DNA of 64,000 nucleotides, from positions 2,914,001 to 2,978,000 of the forward strand of contig NZ_CP009279.1 in NCBI RefSeq assembly GCF_000758545.1, read 5' to 3'. Position 1 is the stretch's first letter. The number at the start of each line of letters is the position of its first letter. A model generated the notes under the pieces. The model was not told the origin of the DNA. It saw only the letters and a list, made by a program, of their open reading frames with translations, and searched no databases. A program made the position numbers and the translations under genes. Shown piece after piece: positions 23,846 to 32,680 of this stretch. This stretch comes from Paenibacillus sp. FSL H7-0737 (lineage in GTDB: Bacteria > Bacillota > Bacilli > Paenibacillales > Paenibacillaceae).

Positions 23846-23944
23846 AAAATATAAGAAAGTATAAGTTTCACACTATACTTTATCCTTATATTTCTTGCAT
23901 AAACACTTACCGTCCTTATAAGGACGCCGAAAGCGTTTATGCTT
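23846..23944. repeat. double-hairpin repeat element, copy C
   Basis: The 99-bp copy lies between fabG and acpP. The first hairpin is AAATATAAGAAAGTATA ... TATACTTTATCCTTATATTT. The second has GCATAAACAC ... GCGTTTATGC with an inner perfect palindrome CGTCCTTATAAGGACG. The inner stem differs from copy A but still pairs, which suggests the hairpin is selected. Confidence 0.85.
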
Positions 23945-24059
23945 GGGAGAAATTACACTGTTTTAAAGATGAAATGTGAGGGATCAGGAAAGCGTTTTTT
24001 GCGGTCTATGGTATTTTGACCTCATATCTCGTATAATACCAAAAGAGGAGGTGAACCGG

Positions 24060-24293
24060 ATGTCCGATGTATTAGAGCGTGTAAAACGCATTGTCATCGA
24101 CCGCTTAGGTGCCGATGAAGCTGAGGTAACATTAGAAGCGTCTTTCAAAGATGATTTAGGTGCTGATTCTCTTGATGTAGTAGAATTGGTTATGGAATTG
24201 GAAGATGAATTCGACATGGAAATCTCTGATGAAGATGCAGAGACGATTACGACCGTGGGTGAAGTTGTGAAGTACATACAATCTCATACCTAG
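24060..24293 (+). CDS. acpP: acyl carrier protein
   Basis: ATG 24060 follows AGAGGAGGTG and gives a 77-aa acidic protein. [22 protein letters not shown] contains the phosphopantetheine attachment Ser37 in the DSL motif. A TATAAT at 24032-24037 suggests a separate promoter after the repeat element. A weak terminator follows. The protein carries acyl intermediates for all the Fab enzymes here. Confidence 0.97.
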   Translation: MSDVLERVKRIVIDRLGADEAEVTLEASFKDDLGADSLDVVELVMELEDEFDMEISDEDAETITTVGEVVKYIQSHT

Positions 24294-24305
24294 AGTCATA
24301 TGATT

Positions 24306-24342
24306 GAGAGTCCCGTTCCAACTTGGGCGGGGCTTCTCCTCA
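24306..24342 (+). terminator. terminator-like hairpin after acpP
   Basis: GAGAGTCCCG pairs with CGGGGCTTCTC, with mismatches, followed only by CTCATTTAT. It would be leaky, allowing part of the transcripts into fabF. Nothing else is seen up to fabF. Confidence 0.4.
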
Positions 24343-24511
24343 TTTATACAGCATTAAAGATGTATTACAGGTTGCCATGTGCAGCTTCATAGGGATTATA
24401 ACAGAACCGCAGAAGCTTTAATGATGCGGTGATCGCTGTTCATATAGTAATAATTTGCAGTATATAAGTACTGAATATAATGTATACAGCCTATAGATGG
24501 GGTGATTGTGT

Positions 24512-25750
24512 TTGAGTCATAGAGTGGTTGTAACCGGGATGGGCGTAATTACGTCACTGGGGAAAGACTTGGAGACGTTCTGGGATAATCTGATGAGCGG
24601 TAAATCAGGTGTATCGATGGTTGAAGCGTTTGATGTCAGTGAATACACTACGCAAATTGCTTCATCAGTTAAAGACTTTGATCCGGAGGCGCTTTTTGGC
24701 CGCAAGGAAGCCCGCAAAATGGACCGTTTTGTACAATTTGCAGTGGCTGCTGGTGAAGATGCATTGAGAGACAGTGGACTTAAGATCGGTGAAGATATCG
24801 ATGCTGAACGGATCGGTGTATCTGTTGGTTCGGGTATCGGTGGTCTTGGTACTTGGGAAGACAATCATAATCTGTTGCTTGAAAAAGGGCCAAAACGGGT
24901 TAGCCCGTTCTTTATCCCGATGATGATCGCTAACATGGGTTCTGGGCAGCTGTCCATTAACCTCGGTGCAAAGGGACCGAATACGACTACAGTGACGGCC
25001 TGTGCTACAGGAAGTCATTCCATTGGGGAATCATTCCGTCTGATTCAACGTGGAGACGCGGATGCTATGATCTGCGGTGGTTCGGAAGCGACCATTCGTC
25101 CAACAGGAATGGCAGGATTTTGTGCAATGAGAGCAATGTCCACTCGTAATGATGAGCCGGAGAAGGCTAGTCGGCCATTTGATGTAGATCGCGATGGTTT
25201 CGTTATGGGAGAGGGCGCTGGGATCTTGATTCTGGAATCCCTTGAACATGCTGAGAAACGTGGAGCGAAGATTTATGCTGAGGTAATCGGCTATGGTCTA
25301 AGTGCTGATGCTCACCATATGACTGAACCGGATCCAGATGGTGCAGCTCGCTGCATGAAGATGGCAATCCGTGATGCTGGTATCTCTCCTGAAGATATTG
25401 ATTACATCAACGCACATGGTACTTCAACGCCTGTAGGAGATCGATCAGAAACGGCTGCTGTTAAGAAAGCATTAGGTGAACATGCCTATAAAGTAGCTAT
25501 TAGCTCAACGAAATCCATGACAGGTCATCTTCTAGGTGCTGCTGGTGGAGTAGAAGCTATTATCTGCGGACTCTCTTTGCAAAAAGGCATGATTGCTCCA
25601 ACAATTAATTTGGACAACCAGGACCCGGAATGTGATTTGGATTATGTACCAAATGTTCCACGTAAAGCGGATCTTGATATCGTAATGTCGAATTCGTTTG
25701 GATTCGGGGGACATAACGCAACAGTTATTCTAAAAAAATATAATCAGTAA
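24512..25750 (+). CDS. fabF: 3-oxoacyl-ACP synthase II FabF
   Basis: TTG 24512 lies 7 bases after GGGGTG, and the product then starts MSHRVVVTGMG (412 aa), as FabF does. The Cys-His-His triad is visible: TACATGSHS, HGTSTPVGD and SMTGHLLGAAGG. It elongates acyl-ACP with malonyl-ACP. It is followed by rnc 12 bases later. Confidence 0.95.
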   Translation: MSHRVVVTGMGVITSLGKDLETFWDNLMSGKSGVSMVEAFDVSEYTTQIASSVKDFDPEALFGRKEARKMDRFVQFAVAAGEDALRDSGLKIGEDIDAERIGVSVGSGIGGLGTWEDNHNLLLEKGPKRVSPFFIPMMIANMGSGQLSINLGAKGPNTTTVTACATGSHSIGESFRLIQRGDADAMICGGSEATIRPTGMAGFCAMRAMSTRNDEPEKASRPFDVDRDGFVMGEGAGILILESLEHAEKRGAKIYAEVIGYGLSADAHHMTEPDPDGAARCMKMAIRDAGISPEDIDYINAHGTSTPVGDRSETAAVKKALGEHAYKVAISSTKSMTGHLLGAAGGVEAIICGLSLQKGMIAPTINLDNQDPECDLDYVPNVPRKADLDIVMSNSFGFGGHNATVILKKYNQ

Positions 25751-25762
25751 GGGGACAGCGCG

Positions 25763-26467
25763 GTGAAAGGAGAACTGAAGCAGTTACAACAGCAACTTCA
25801 AATCCAATTTCACGATTCTGTGCTTCTGAAGCAGGCCTTTACCCATGCATCTTATGTGAATGAACACCGTTTCAATCAGCATCAGGACAATGAGCGCCTC
25901 GAATTTCTAGGGGATGCTGTACTGGAGCTGACGGTTTCTGAATATTTGTACAATCTGTTGCCAGATCGACCTGAAGGGGAACTGACCAAGCTACGTGCCG
26001 CTATCGTATGCGAGCCTTCGCTGGTTAAGTTCGCTGAGAGTTTAGGTTTTGGCCGTTATGTACTGCTGGGAAAAGGGGAAGAACTTACGGGCGGACGTAC
26101 TCGCCCGGCCCTGCTGGCTGATGTGTTCGAATCCTTCGTGGGAGCGCTTTATCTTGACCAAGGGCTGGAAACTGTACGGTCTTTTCTTGATAATCACGTA
26201 TTTCCACTTGTGGAGACGGATGGGAAACTGCAAATGCAGATGACCGATTATAAGACGGAACTGCAAGAGCTAATTCAGCAGCACAATATGGGTACGTTGG
26301 AATATCGGATCATTGAAGAACGGGGACCCGCGCATGAGCGTGAATTCGTCTCTGAAGTGTTAATGACTAACCGTTCACTTGGTAAAGGGAGCGGCCGCTC
26401 GAAGAAGGAAGCAGAGCAGCAGGCTGCAGCAGCTGCACTCTTGCATCTGAAAGAAGATGGTGCCTGA
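25763..26467 (+). CDS. rnc: ribonuclease III
   Basis: The GTG start has AAGGGGA 8 bases before it. The 234-aa product has a catalytic RNase III domain ([21 protein letters not shown], with [17 protein letters not shown] as the second acidic site) and a C-terminal double-stranded RNA binding domain (about residues 160-230, ending [22 protein letters not shown]). It processes rRNA precursors and cleaves dsRNA. The acpP-fabF-rnc-smc order is conserved in Firmicutes. Confidence 0.96.
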   Translation: MKGELKQLQQQLQIQFHDSVLLKQAFTHASYVNEHRFNQHQDNERLEFLGDAVLELTVSEYLYNLLPDRPEGELTKLRAAIVCEPSLVKFAESLGFGRYVLLGKGEELTGGRTRPALLADVFESFVGALYLDQGLETVRSFLDNHVFPLVETDGKLQMQMTDYKTELQELIQQHNMGTLEYRIIEERGPAHEREFVSEVLMTNRSLGKGSGRSKKEAEQQAAAAALLHLKEDGA

Positions 26468-26495
26468 ATTTTGCATCATGTGGACAAGCGGAGGA

Positions 26496-26555
26496 GAGCA
26501 GCAAAGGTCTGAATACCGGCGTTTAGGCGGAGCTCAGACCGTTGCTGCTCTTTTT
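26496..26555 (+). terminator. intrinsic terminator of rnc
   Basis: A long stem (26496-26512 with 26534-26550, one mismatch) is followed by TTTTT. It separates rnc from smc, so smc needs its own promoter. Confidence 0.85.
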
Positions 26556-26588
26556 CGAAAGAATAGCCAAGCTTCATTTTGAAGCTAT

Positions 26589-26616
26589 TTTAGGCGAATA
26601 AACGCTATGGTATAAT
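26589..26616 (+). promoter_or_regulatory. promoter of smc
   Basis: TATAAT (26611-26616) is preceded by TGG as an extended -10, with a weak -35 TTTAGG (26589-26594) at 16 bases. It lies 23 bases before the smc ATG. Confidence 0.6.
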
Positions 26617-26638
26617 GGGTCAGAGGTGATAGGCAAGT

Positions 26639-29600
26639 ATGTTTTTGAAACGGATAGAATTAGCTGGTTTTAAATCATTTGCCGACAAAACAGAAATGGA
26701 ATTTGTGCGCGGAATAACGGCCGTAGTGGGTCCGAACGGAAGCGGCAAGAGCAATATTTCTGACGGCATACGCTGGGTACTCGGCGAACAGAGTGCTAAA
26801 TCACTGCGTGGTGGCAAGATGGAAGATATTATTTTTGCCGGTAGTGACGCGCGTAAAGCTGTGAATTATGGTGAAGTATCACTTACGCTCGATAATGAGG
26901 ATCACACGCTTCCACTGGATTTCAGCGAAGTTACAGTGACTCGGCGTGTTCACCGCAGTGGTGAGAGTGAATATTTAATTAATAAGCAATCCTGCCGACT
27001 AAAGGATATCACAGAGCTGTTCATGGATACCGGTATCGGGCGTGAGGCTTATTCGATTATCGGACAGGGTCGGATTGAAGAGATTCTGAGTACTCGTTCC
27101 GAGGATCGGCGAGGCATCTTCGAAGAGGCATCGGGTATTGTAAAATATAAATCGCGCAAAAAAGATGCAAGTCGAAAGCTTGACGACACGGAGCAAAACT
27201 TGCTTCGTATTCACGATTTGATTAGTGAGCTTGAGGATCAGATTGGTCCCCTTAAGGATCAATCGGAGAAGGCCATTCGCTTTAAAGAGCTTCGGGAACA
27301 ACTGAAGCATCAGGAAATTTCAGTCTATGTGCATCAGATTGAAGGCATTCATACAGCTTGGCAGGAAGGTAACGCTAAGCTCGAAACTTTAAAGGATGAG
27401 CAACTGGAATTATCTACAGTTGTCTCAGCCCATGATGCCAAGCTGGAAAGCGGACGTGCTGAACTGCGCGCGTTAGAAGAACAGATCGAGAAGCAGCAAG
27501 AGCAATTGCTCCGTTATAGTGAAGCTTATGAGAAGAGCGAAGGTTACGGGGAAGTGTTGAAGGAACGCAAGCGTAATCTTGAGAGCAACCGTGAACAGTT
27601 AATGCTCACATTAGGTTCTGTAGGTGAGCGTTCTGCGGACCGACAGCGTGAGCTTGGGGATTTAGAAGCTAAGCTCGAAGCGTCCCGGCTTAAGCTTGTT
27701 GAGCTTCGGAAACAGATCGAAGCGGAAGAGGCAAGACTCGAAGGTGTCGCTGACGGTATTAGTCAGAGCCAGGAGGAGAAGCTGAAAAGTGCTCTCCTGG
27801 AGTTAATGAACCTTATGGCGAATGCACGTAACGAAATTCGTTACGCGGATCAACAGAAGGAGAACCTGGAGCGTCGTATGAGCCGCAGTGAAGAAGAAAG
27901 CGGCAAATGGACTGCACGGCATGAAGAGCTGTCTGCTAACCAGAAAGGGCTAAAAGACAAGATTGCCCAGCTTGGAAAAGAACTAAGCAATCTTCGTGGT
28001 GCTTATATTACTGAAAGTGAACAACTTAGTAAACGTCAGAGGCTGATTGAAGAGACGCAATCAGGTCTGAGAAAGTGGGAACAGAAGCGGGAAGCACAAG
28101 TCTCTCGTCACGAGACCATGAAAGAAATGCAGGATGATTTCGATGGCTTTATGCTTGGGGTTAAAGAAGTTCTCAAAGGAGCTCGTAAAGGACAGCTTAA
28201 CGGTGTGCATGGTGCGGTTGCTGAACTCATCTCCGTTCCTGAGAAGCTGGAAATGGCTGTTGAGACTGCACTGGGTGCATCGCTGCAACACGTGGTTATG
28301 GATAATGAGAGCGTGTCTCGTCAAGCGATATCTTTCCTGAAGCAACGTCAATTGGGACGAGCTACTTTTCTACCACTCGATGTTATCCGGCCACGCCAAA
28401 TTTCCGGTAGCGACCGAGGAATGGTGGAAGATGCTGAAGGTTTTGTTGGAATTGGTTCCGAACTCGTTGGATACGATGATAAGTATGCAAGTATTGTTGG
28501 CAGTTTGCTTGGCAATGTAGTTATTGCTGAGAGCCTGGAGCAGGCTAACCGCATCGCCGCTAGATGCCAGTATCGTTATCGTGTGGTTACGCTAGAGGGT
28601 GATGTAGTCAATGCCGGGGGCTCCATGACTGGTGGTAGCCAGCATAAGAAGAACAATAGCTTACTTAGTCGTAAACGCCAGCTGGATCAGCTGAGCAGTG
28701 AGATCGAAGAGAGCGAGCGTCAAATTGTTAAGCTGAAACAAGGCATAGCCAGACTTCGTGAAGAGCAGGAAAACGCTAGCGTGAAGCTAGAGGACCTGCG
28801 CCGTGATGGTGATGAGAAGAGACTGGAAGAGCAACGTGTTTCTGGCGATTTGAAGCAGCTTGAACAGGAGCTTCGGCATGTGCAGGAACAAGTGGAGAGT
28901 ACAGGCGCGGAACGTAGTGGCTTTGAAAGTGAGGTCCGCACGCTTGAGGAGACTCGGAAACAAGCCTCTGCTGAGCTTGAACGTCTCGAGAAGGAAGAGA
29001 AGGAAGCTCATGAGGGTATCCGTAATGCCGAATCGGCGCGTAAAGCGAATGAATCCGCTAAGGAAGAGTTGCAAGGTAAGCTGACCAGTATGAAGGTTTC
29101 GGAAGGCAAGCTCGATCAGGAGATCTTCTCCTTGGAGGAGCAATTACGTCGTCTAAGACAAGATGCGGGTTCACAGGATAAAGAGCTGCGCCAGAATCGA
29201 AATCTGTTACATACGATCGAACAGGATTTGGCTAGTAATGCTTTGGAAACCGTGAAACAGAAAGAAGATTTGAATAGTTATCGTCTGAAGAAGGAAGAGA
29301 CAGCCGGTACTTTGGATCTAGCTCGGGCGGAACGTTCAGCGTTAACCCGTAAGCTTGAGCTAGAGGAGGGCAAGACCAAGGATCAGCGTCAGGCACTTAG
29401 AGTCGTGGAGGACAAGCTGCGTTCTACTGAAGTTTCTGTGGGTCGTCTCGATGTTGAACTTGATAATATTCTTCGTAAGCTGAGTGATGATTACGAGCTA
29501 AGCTATGAACTAGCGAAGCAACGTTATCCTGTGCCCGAAGATGTGCCTGCCGCACAAGCAGATGTACAGCGTCTGAAACGCAGTATTTCTGCATTGGGCG

Positions 29601-30208
29601 AAGTGAACTTAGGTGCGATTGAAGAATATCAGCGTGTTCATGAGCGTTATACCTTCCTCAGTGGACAAAAAGATGACCTGGTCGAAGCCAAGACTACCCT
29701 GTATCAAGTTATCCGTGAGATGGAAGATGAAATGTCCAAACGCTTCAAACAGACCTTTGATGCGATCCGTAAACAATTCGGTACGGTATTCTCGAAGCTG
29801 TTCGGAGGCGGTCGAGCTGATCTCATGCTGCTGGATCCAGAACATATGCTTGAAACAGGTATAGATATCGTAGCCCAACCACCGGGTAAAAAGCTTCAAA
29901 ACCTGCAGCTCCTATCTGGTGGGGAACGCGCCTTAACTGCGATGGCCCTCTTGTTTGCCATCCTGCAAGTGAAGCCGGTTCCGTTCTGCGTACTGGATGA
30001 GGTAGAGGCTGCGTTAGATGAAGCGAATGTCGTGCGTTTTGCACAGTATTTGCGTGAGTTCTCGGAACAAACGCAATTTATCGTCGTTACACACCGCAAA
30101 GGAACGATGGAAGAGGCGGATGTGCTCTACGGAGTGACGATGGAAGAAGGCGGAGTATCTAAGCTTGTCTCTGTACGTTTAGAGGATGAGGAAGCAGAGA
30201 TCGCTTAA
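26639..30208 (+). CDS. smc: chromosome segregation ATPase SMC
   Basis: The 1189-aa protein is of full family length. The N-terminal head has Walker A VGPNGSGKSNISDGIRWVLGEQS. Long coiled coils run at about 170-500 and 690-1020. The hinge lies at about 510-680 (GVHGAVAELISVPEKLEMAVETALG, GGSMTGGS). The C-terminal head has signature LSGGERALTAMALLFA and Walker B FCVLDEVEAALDEANV. With ScpA/ScpB, not in this window, it condenses and separates chromosomes. AGAGGTGAT precedes the ATG. Confidence 0.97.
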   Translation: MFLKRIELAGFKSFADKTEMEFVRGITAVVGPNGSGKSNISDGIRWVLGEQSAKSLRGGKMEDIIFAGSDARKAVNYGEVSLTLDNEDHTLPLDFSEVTVTRRVHRSGESEYLINKQSCRLKDITELFMDTGIGREAYSIIGQGRIEEILSTRSEDRRGIFEEASGIVKYKSRKKDASRKLDDTEQNLLRIHDLISELEDQIGPLKDQSEKAIRFKELREQLKHQEISVYVHQIEGIHTAWQEGNAKLETLKDEQLELSTVVSAHDAKLESGRAELRALEEQIEKQQEQLLRYSEAYEKSEGYGEVLKERKRNLESNREQLMLTLGSVGERSADRQRELGDLEAKLEASRLKLVELRKQIEAEEARLEGVADGISQSQEEKLKSALLELMNLMANARNEIRYADQQKENLERRMSRSEEESGKWTARHEELSANQKGLKDKIAQLGKELSNLRGAYITESEQLSKRQRLIEETQSGLRKWEQKREAQVSRHETMKEMQDDFDGFMLGVKEVLKGARKGQLNGVHGAVAELISVPEKLEMAVETALGASLQHVVMDNESVSRQAISFLKQRQLGRATFLPLDVIRPRQISGSDRGMVEDAEGFVGIGSELVGYDDKYASIVGSLLGNVVIAESLEQANRIAARCQYRYRVVTLEGDVVNAGGSMTGGSQHKKNNSLLSRKRQLDQLSSEIEESERQIVKLKQGIARLREEQENASVKLEDLRRDGDEKRLEEQRVSGDLKQLEQELRHVQEQVESTGAERSGFESEVRTLEETRKQASAELERLEKEEKEAHEGIRNAESARKANESAKEELQGKLTSMKVSEGKLDQEIFSLEEQLRRLRQDAGSQDKELRQNRNLLHTIEQDLASNALETVKQKEDLNSYRLKKEETAGTLDLARAERSALTRKLELEEGKTKDQRQALRVVEDKLRSTEVSVGRLDVELDNILRKLSDDYELSYELAKQRYPVPEDVPAAQADVQRLKRSISALGEVNLGAIEEYQRVHERYTFLSGQKDDLVEAKTTLYQVIREMEDEMSKRFKQTFDAIRKQFGTVFSKLFGGGRADLMLLDPEHMLETGIDIVAQPPGKKLQNLQLLSGGERALTAMALLFAILQVKPVPFCVLDEVEAALDEANVVRFAQYLREFSEQTQFIVVTHRKGTMEEADVLYGVTMEEGGVSKLVSVRLEDEEAEIA

Positions 30209-30313
30209 CGGCTTGCCAAAATGGTGATTTTTTTAAGTGTCTGCTTTCGAAGCGAGTTTTGTACGAAGTTAAAACAATGAAGTGTCGCTCACAAAACTTT
30301 TAGGAGGAAACAA

Positions 30314-31312
30314 ATGAGCTTTTTCAGGAAGTTAAAAGAAAGCATTTCCGGCAAAACGGAAAGTGTAACCAAACAATTCCGCGACGGATTAGAGAAAACC
30401 CGTAAAGGCTTTGTCGAGAAGGTAGCAGATCTGATTATCCGCCGTAAAAAAATAGATGAAGAGTTCTACGAAGAACTGGAAGAAATCTTGATTGGTGCGG
30501 ACGTAGGTGTTAATACAGTAATGACACTTGTCGAGGATCTGCGCGCCGAAGTGAAGCAAAAACGAATTGAAGATGCAGCTGAGCTGCAACCCATTTTGTC
30601 CCGTAAGCTCATGGAATTGCTGCGCGGCGATGACGATAACAGCCTGAAGGAAAATCCGGATGGCATTACAGTTATCTTGTTCGTTGGGGTAAATGGAGTA
30701 GGCAAGACGACTACGATCGGTAAACTAGCACATCGTTACAAACAAGAGGGTAAAAAAGTTCTTTTGGCCGCAGGGGATACGTTCCGTGCCGGAGCGATTG
30801 AACAGCTCGAAGTTTGGGGTCAACGTGCTGGCGTAGACGTAATTAAGCAACAAGCTGGCTCTGACCCAGCCGCTGTTATGTTCGATGCTGTTCAAGCGGC
30901 TAAGCAGCGGAATGTAGATATCTTGATTTGCGATACGGCAGGCAGACTTCAGAATAAGAGCAATCTGATGGAAGAGCTCAACAAGATTTTCCGCGTTATT
31001 CAAAGAGAAATTCCTAGTGCTCCGCATGAAGTACTGATGGTGCTAGATGCGACCACAGGTCAAAATGCGCTTACTCAGGCCAAGCTATTTGGTGAAAAGA
31101 GTGGGGTAACAGGGCTCGTCTTGACGAAGCTGGATGGTACAGCTAAAGGCGGAATTGTAGTAGCCATTCGTCAGGAAATGAACTTACCAGTGAAGCTCGT
31201 AGGGCTCGGAGAAAAGATGGAAGACTTGCAGCCATTCGATTCTCAGCAGTTCGTGCATGCTCTTTTTGCCGGATTAATTGCTGAGGAAGAGTCAGAAGAA
31301 TCGGAAGAGTAA
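30314..31312 (+). CDS. ftsY: signal recognition particle receptor FtsY
   Basis: The 332-aa protein has no long acidic A-domain, as in other Firmicutes. The N domain spans about 1-110 and the GTPase G domain 115-320: VGVNGVGKTTTIGKLAHRY (G1), DTFRAGAIEQLEVW (insertion box), CDTAGRLQNK (G3), TKLDGTAKGG (G4) and LVGLGEKMEDLQPFD. It receives Ffh-bound ribosomes at the membrane. TTAGGAGGAAAC precedes the ATG. A terminator follows, and ylxM-ffh, which often come next in Firmicutes, do not. Confidence 0.97.
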   Translation: MSFFRKLKESISGKTESVTKQFRDGLEKTRKGFVEKVADLIIRRKKIDEEFYEELEEILIGADVGVNTVMTLVEDLRAEVKQKRIEDAAELQPILSRKLMELLRGDDDNSLKENPDGITVILFVGVNGVGKTTTIGKLAHRYKQEGKKVLLAAGDTFRAGAIEQLEVWGQRAGVDVIKQQAGSDPAAVMFDAVQAAKQRNVDILICDTAGRLQNKSNLMEELNKIFRVIQREIPSAPHEVLMVLDATTGQNALTQAKLFGEKSGVTGLVLTKLDGTAKGGIVVAIRQEMNLPVKLVGLGEKMEDLQPFDSQQFVHALFAGLIAEEESEESEE

Positions 31313-31356
31313 GTGTAATCCATCCCTACACATGATCATAAAGAAGTCATATTTAC

Positions 31357-31406
31357 AAGGAATGTCCTCGAAGCTATATTTAGTTTATGAGGGCATTCCT
31401 TTTTTA
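31357..31406 (+). terminator. intrinsic terminator of ftsY
   Basis: AAGGAATGTCCTC pairs with GAGGGCATTCCTT with one G-U, followed by TTTTT. It ends the smc-ftsY transcript and faces the convergent DUF1835 gene. Confidence 0.88.
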
Positions 31407-31439
31407 TAAAATATTTGTTAGTTGTTAATGTAGTGACCT

Positions 31440-32327
31440 CTAAGGAATTCTTAAAAAGTACAAATGCATCGCGTAGGGTATCCCTTTAAATAACAGCTTT
31501 CCCTCACTAATAAGCCTCCAGAAGCGATATTCTATAAATGAGGTACTGATAAATAAATTCCACTGCCCTATAATTGCACCTACAATAAGTCCTGCATTTA
31601 CGAAATGATCTCCCTGTTCATTCTTTTGCAGTTGCAGAATTAAGGATAGAATGTCTTCGTCATAGTATGTTTCGGGTACATTCGTTAGCTGACCTTTGGA
31701 CCAGACTCGAAGCATATCCTCAGTGTTGCTGATTTCTTGCCACTCCAGCTCATACTGTTTTCTCTGCGCGGAGGTAAGGGGTTGCGTATTTTCGGTGTTT
31801 TTGATAATAGTTTGCACAGCTTCGTTTGGGAGCTGACCCAGGGACTGGGGAGATAAGCTCATGGTAAATTGTTCAGCAATCCCGGGAAGCTCCTCATAAG
31901 CTTCGATTGGATTTATAACATAAATAGGTTGCTTCCTCTCACTAAGAACAGAAAGTGCAAATCGTAAACCTGTCTGATCATGGGAGTTGTTTCCGCACCA
32001 AATAGTGATTTTTTTGTCCTCGGGAATTTCTTTTAAGGTCTGAATCATGGCTCCCAGTTTATGCTGGGGATTGAGATGATAACCCTGATCCGGAAATCGT
32101 TCCTGAAACCATAACTCACGGGCTTGACACCCTTCATCATTAGGTAATTTGCACAGCGGTCCAGCAGAGAACGTCTCATTAAATGAAAGTACTCTTATTA
32201 AATGACGACTGCCTACACGACTAAGTGCTACCTTCATCGAACCAGCTTCTGACAAGCCAAATAAAAGAAAAATATGATCCCGCCTAGCCTCTTCCTGCTC
32301 CATGGTCATAGTATATTTGTGATCCAT
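31440..32327 (-). CDS. DUF1835/DUF3658 domain protein
   Basis: The 295-aa protein has an N-terminal DUF1835 region: IFLLFGLSEAGSMKVAL, FNETFSAGPLCKLPNDEG and ITIWCGNNSHDQTGLRFALSVL. A C-terminal region beginning near residue 180 resembles DUF3658 (LEWQEISNTEDMLRVWSKGQL, YYDEDILSLI). AGGAGAG precedes the ATG. The family is common in Bacillales and its activity is not known. It stands alone on the minus strand, facing ftsY. Confidence 0.75.
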   Translation of the reverse strand: MDHKYTMTMEQEEARRDHIFLLFGLSEAGSMKVALSRVGSRHLIRVLSFNETFSAGPLCKLPNDEGCQARELWFQERFPDQGYHLNPQHKLGAMIQTLKEIPEDKKITIWCGNNSHDQTGLRFALSVLSERKQPIYVINPIEAYEELPGIAEQFTMSLSPQSLGQLPNEAVQTIIKNTENTQPLTSAQRKQYELEWQEISNTEDMLRVWSKGQLTNVPETYYDEDILSLILQLQKNEQGDHFVNAGLIVGAIIGQWNLFISTSFIEYRFWRLISEGKLLFKGIPYAMHLYFLRIP

Positions 32328-32404
32328 TTGTTCACTCTCCTAACGCTCCAAATTATACCATATAACTGAAATCACCTTCCCAGACAACTATATAAAAAAT
32401 ACAA

Positions 32405-32425
32405 CATATGAAAAATTCATAATAG
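32405..32425 (+). repeat. 21-bp motif also found upstream of rtp
   Basis: CATATGAAAAATTCATAATA then G matches 20 of 21 bases at 55479-55499 in the same orientation. The centre TATGAA-AAA-TTCATA is a perfect palindrome here. It lies in the 350-base gap between the DUF1835 gene and the cp-ATP-grasp gene, where I see no supportable ORF. Confidence 0.5.
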
Positions 32426-32559
32426 TAATGCTTGTCACTACTCCTGCATACAATTCAATGAAGAAACTACATTTCAGCTCCGGCAACCTATATAAGAGAG
32501 AAAGGAAGCGATTCCAAAACACGGAAATATTCAGAGATCGCATTTCTCTGTTATATATA

Positions 32560-32589
32560 TTGACATCGGTGATAGGATTTACGTATTAT
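32560..32589 (+). promoter_or_regulatory. sigma-A promoter of the ATP-grasp/alpha-E/transglutaminase operon
   Basis: Consensus TTGACA (32560-32565) and TATTAT (32584-32589) have an 18-base spacer, 92 bases before the ATG at 32681. Confidence 0.65.
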
Positions 32590-32680
32590 GGGAATACAAA
32601 ACAATATTTTCTTGGATATTTTCAGAAATTAAAGTATGAATTGTTAGTAAAGATAACATTTATCGAAAGGAGTCGGGCTC

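Noticed and set aside
24016..24037. TTGACC/TATAAT promoter before acpP
   Set aside because: The two hexamers are only 10 bases apart; TATAAT was kept as a possible -10 without this -35.
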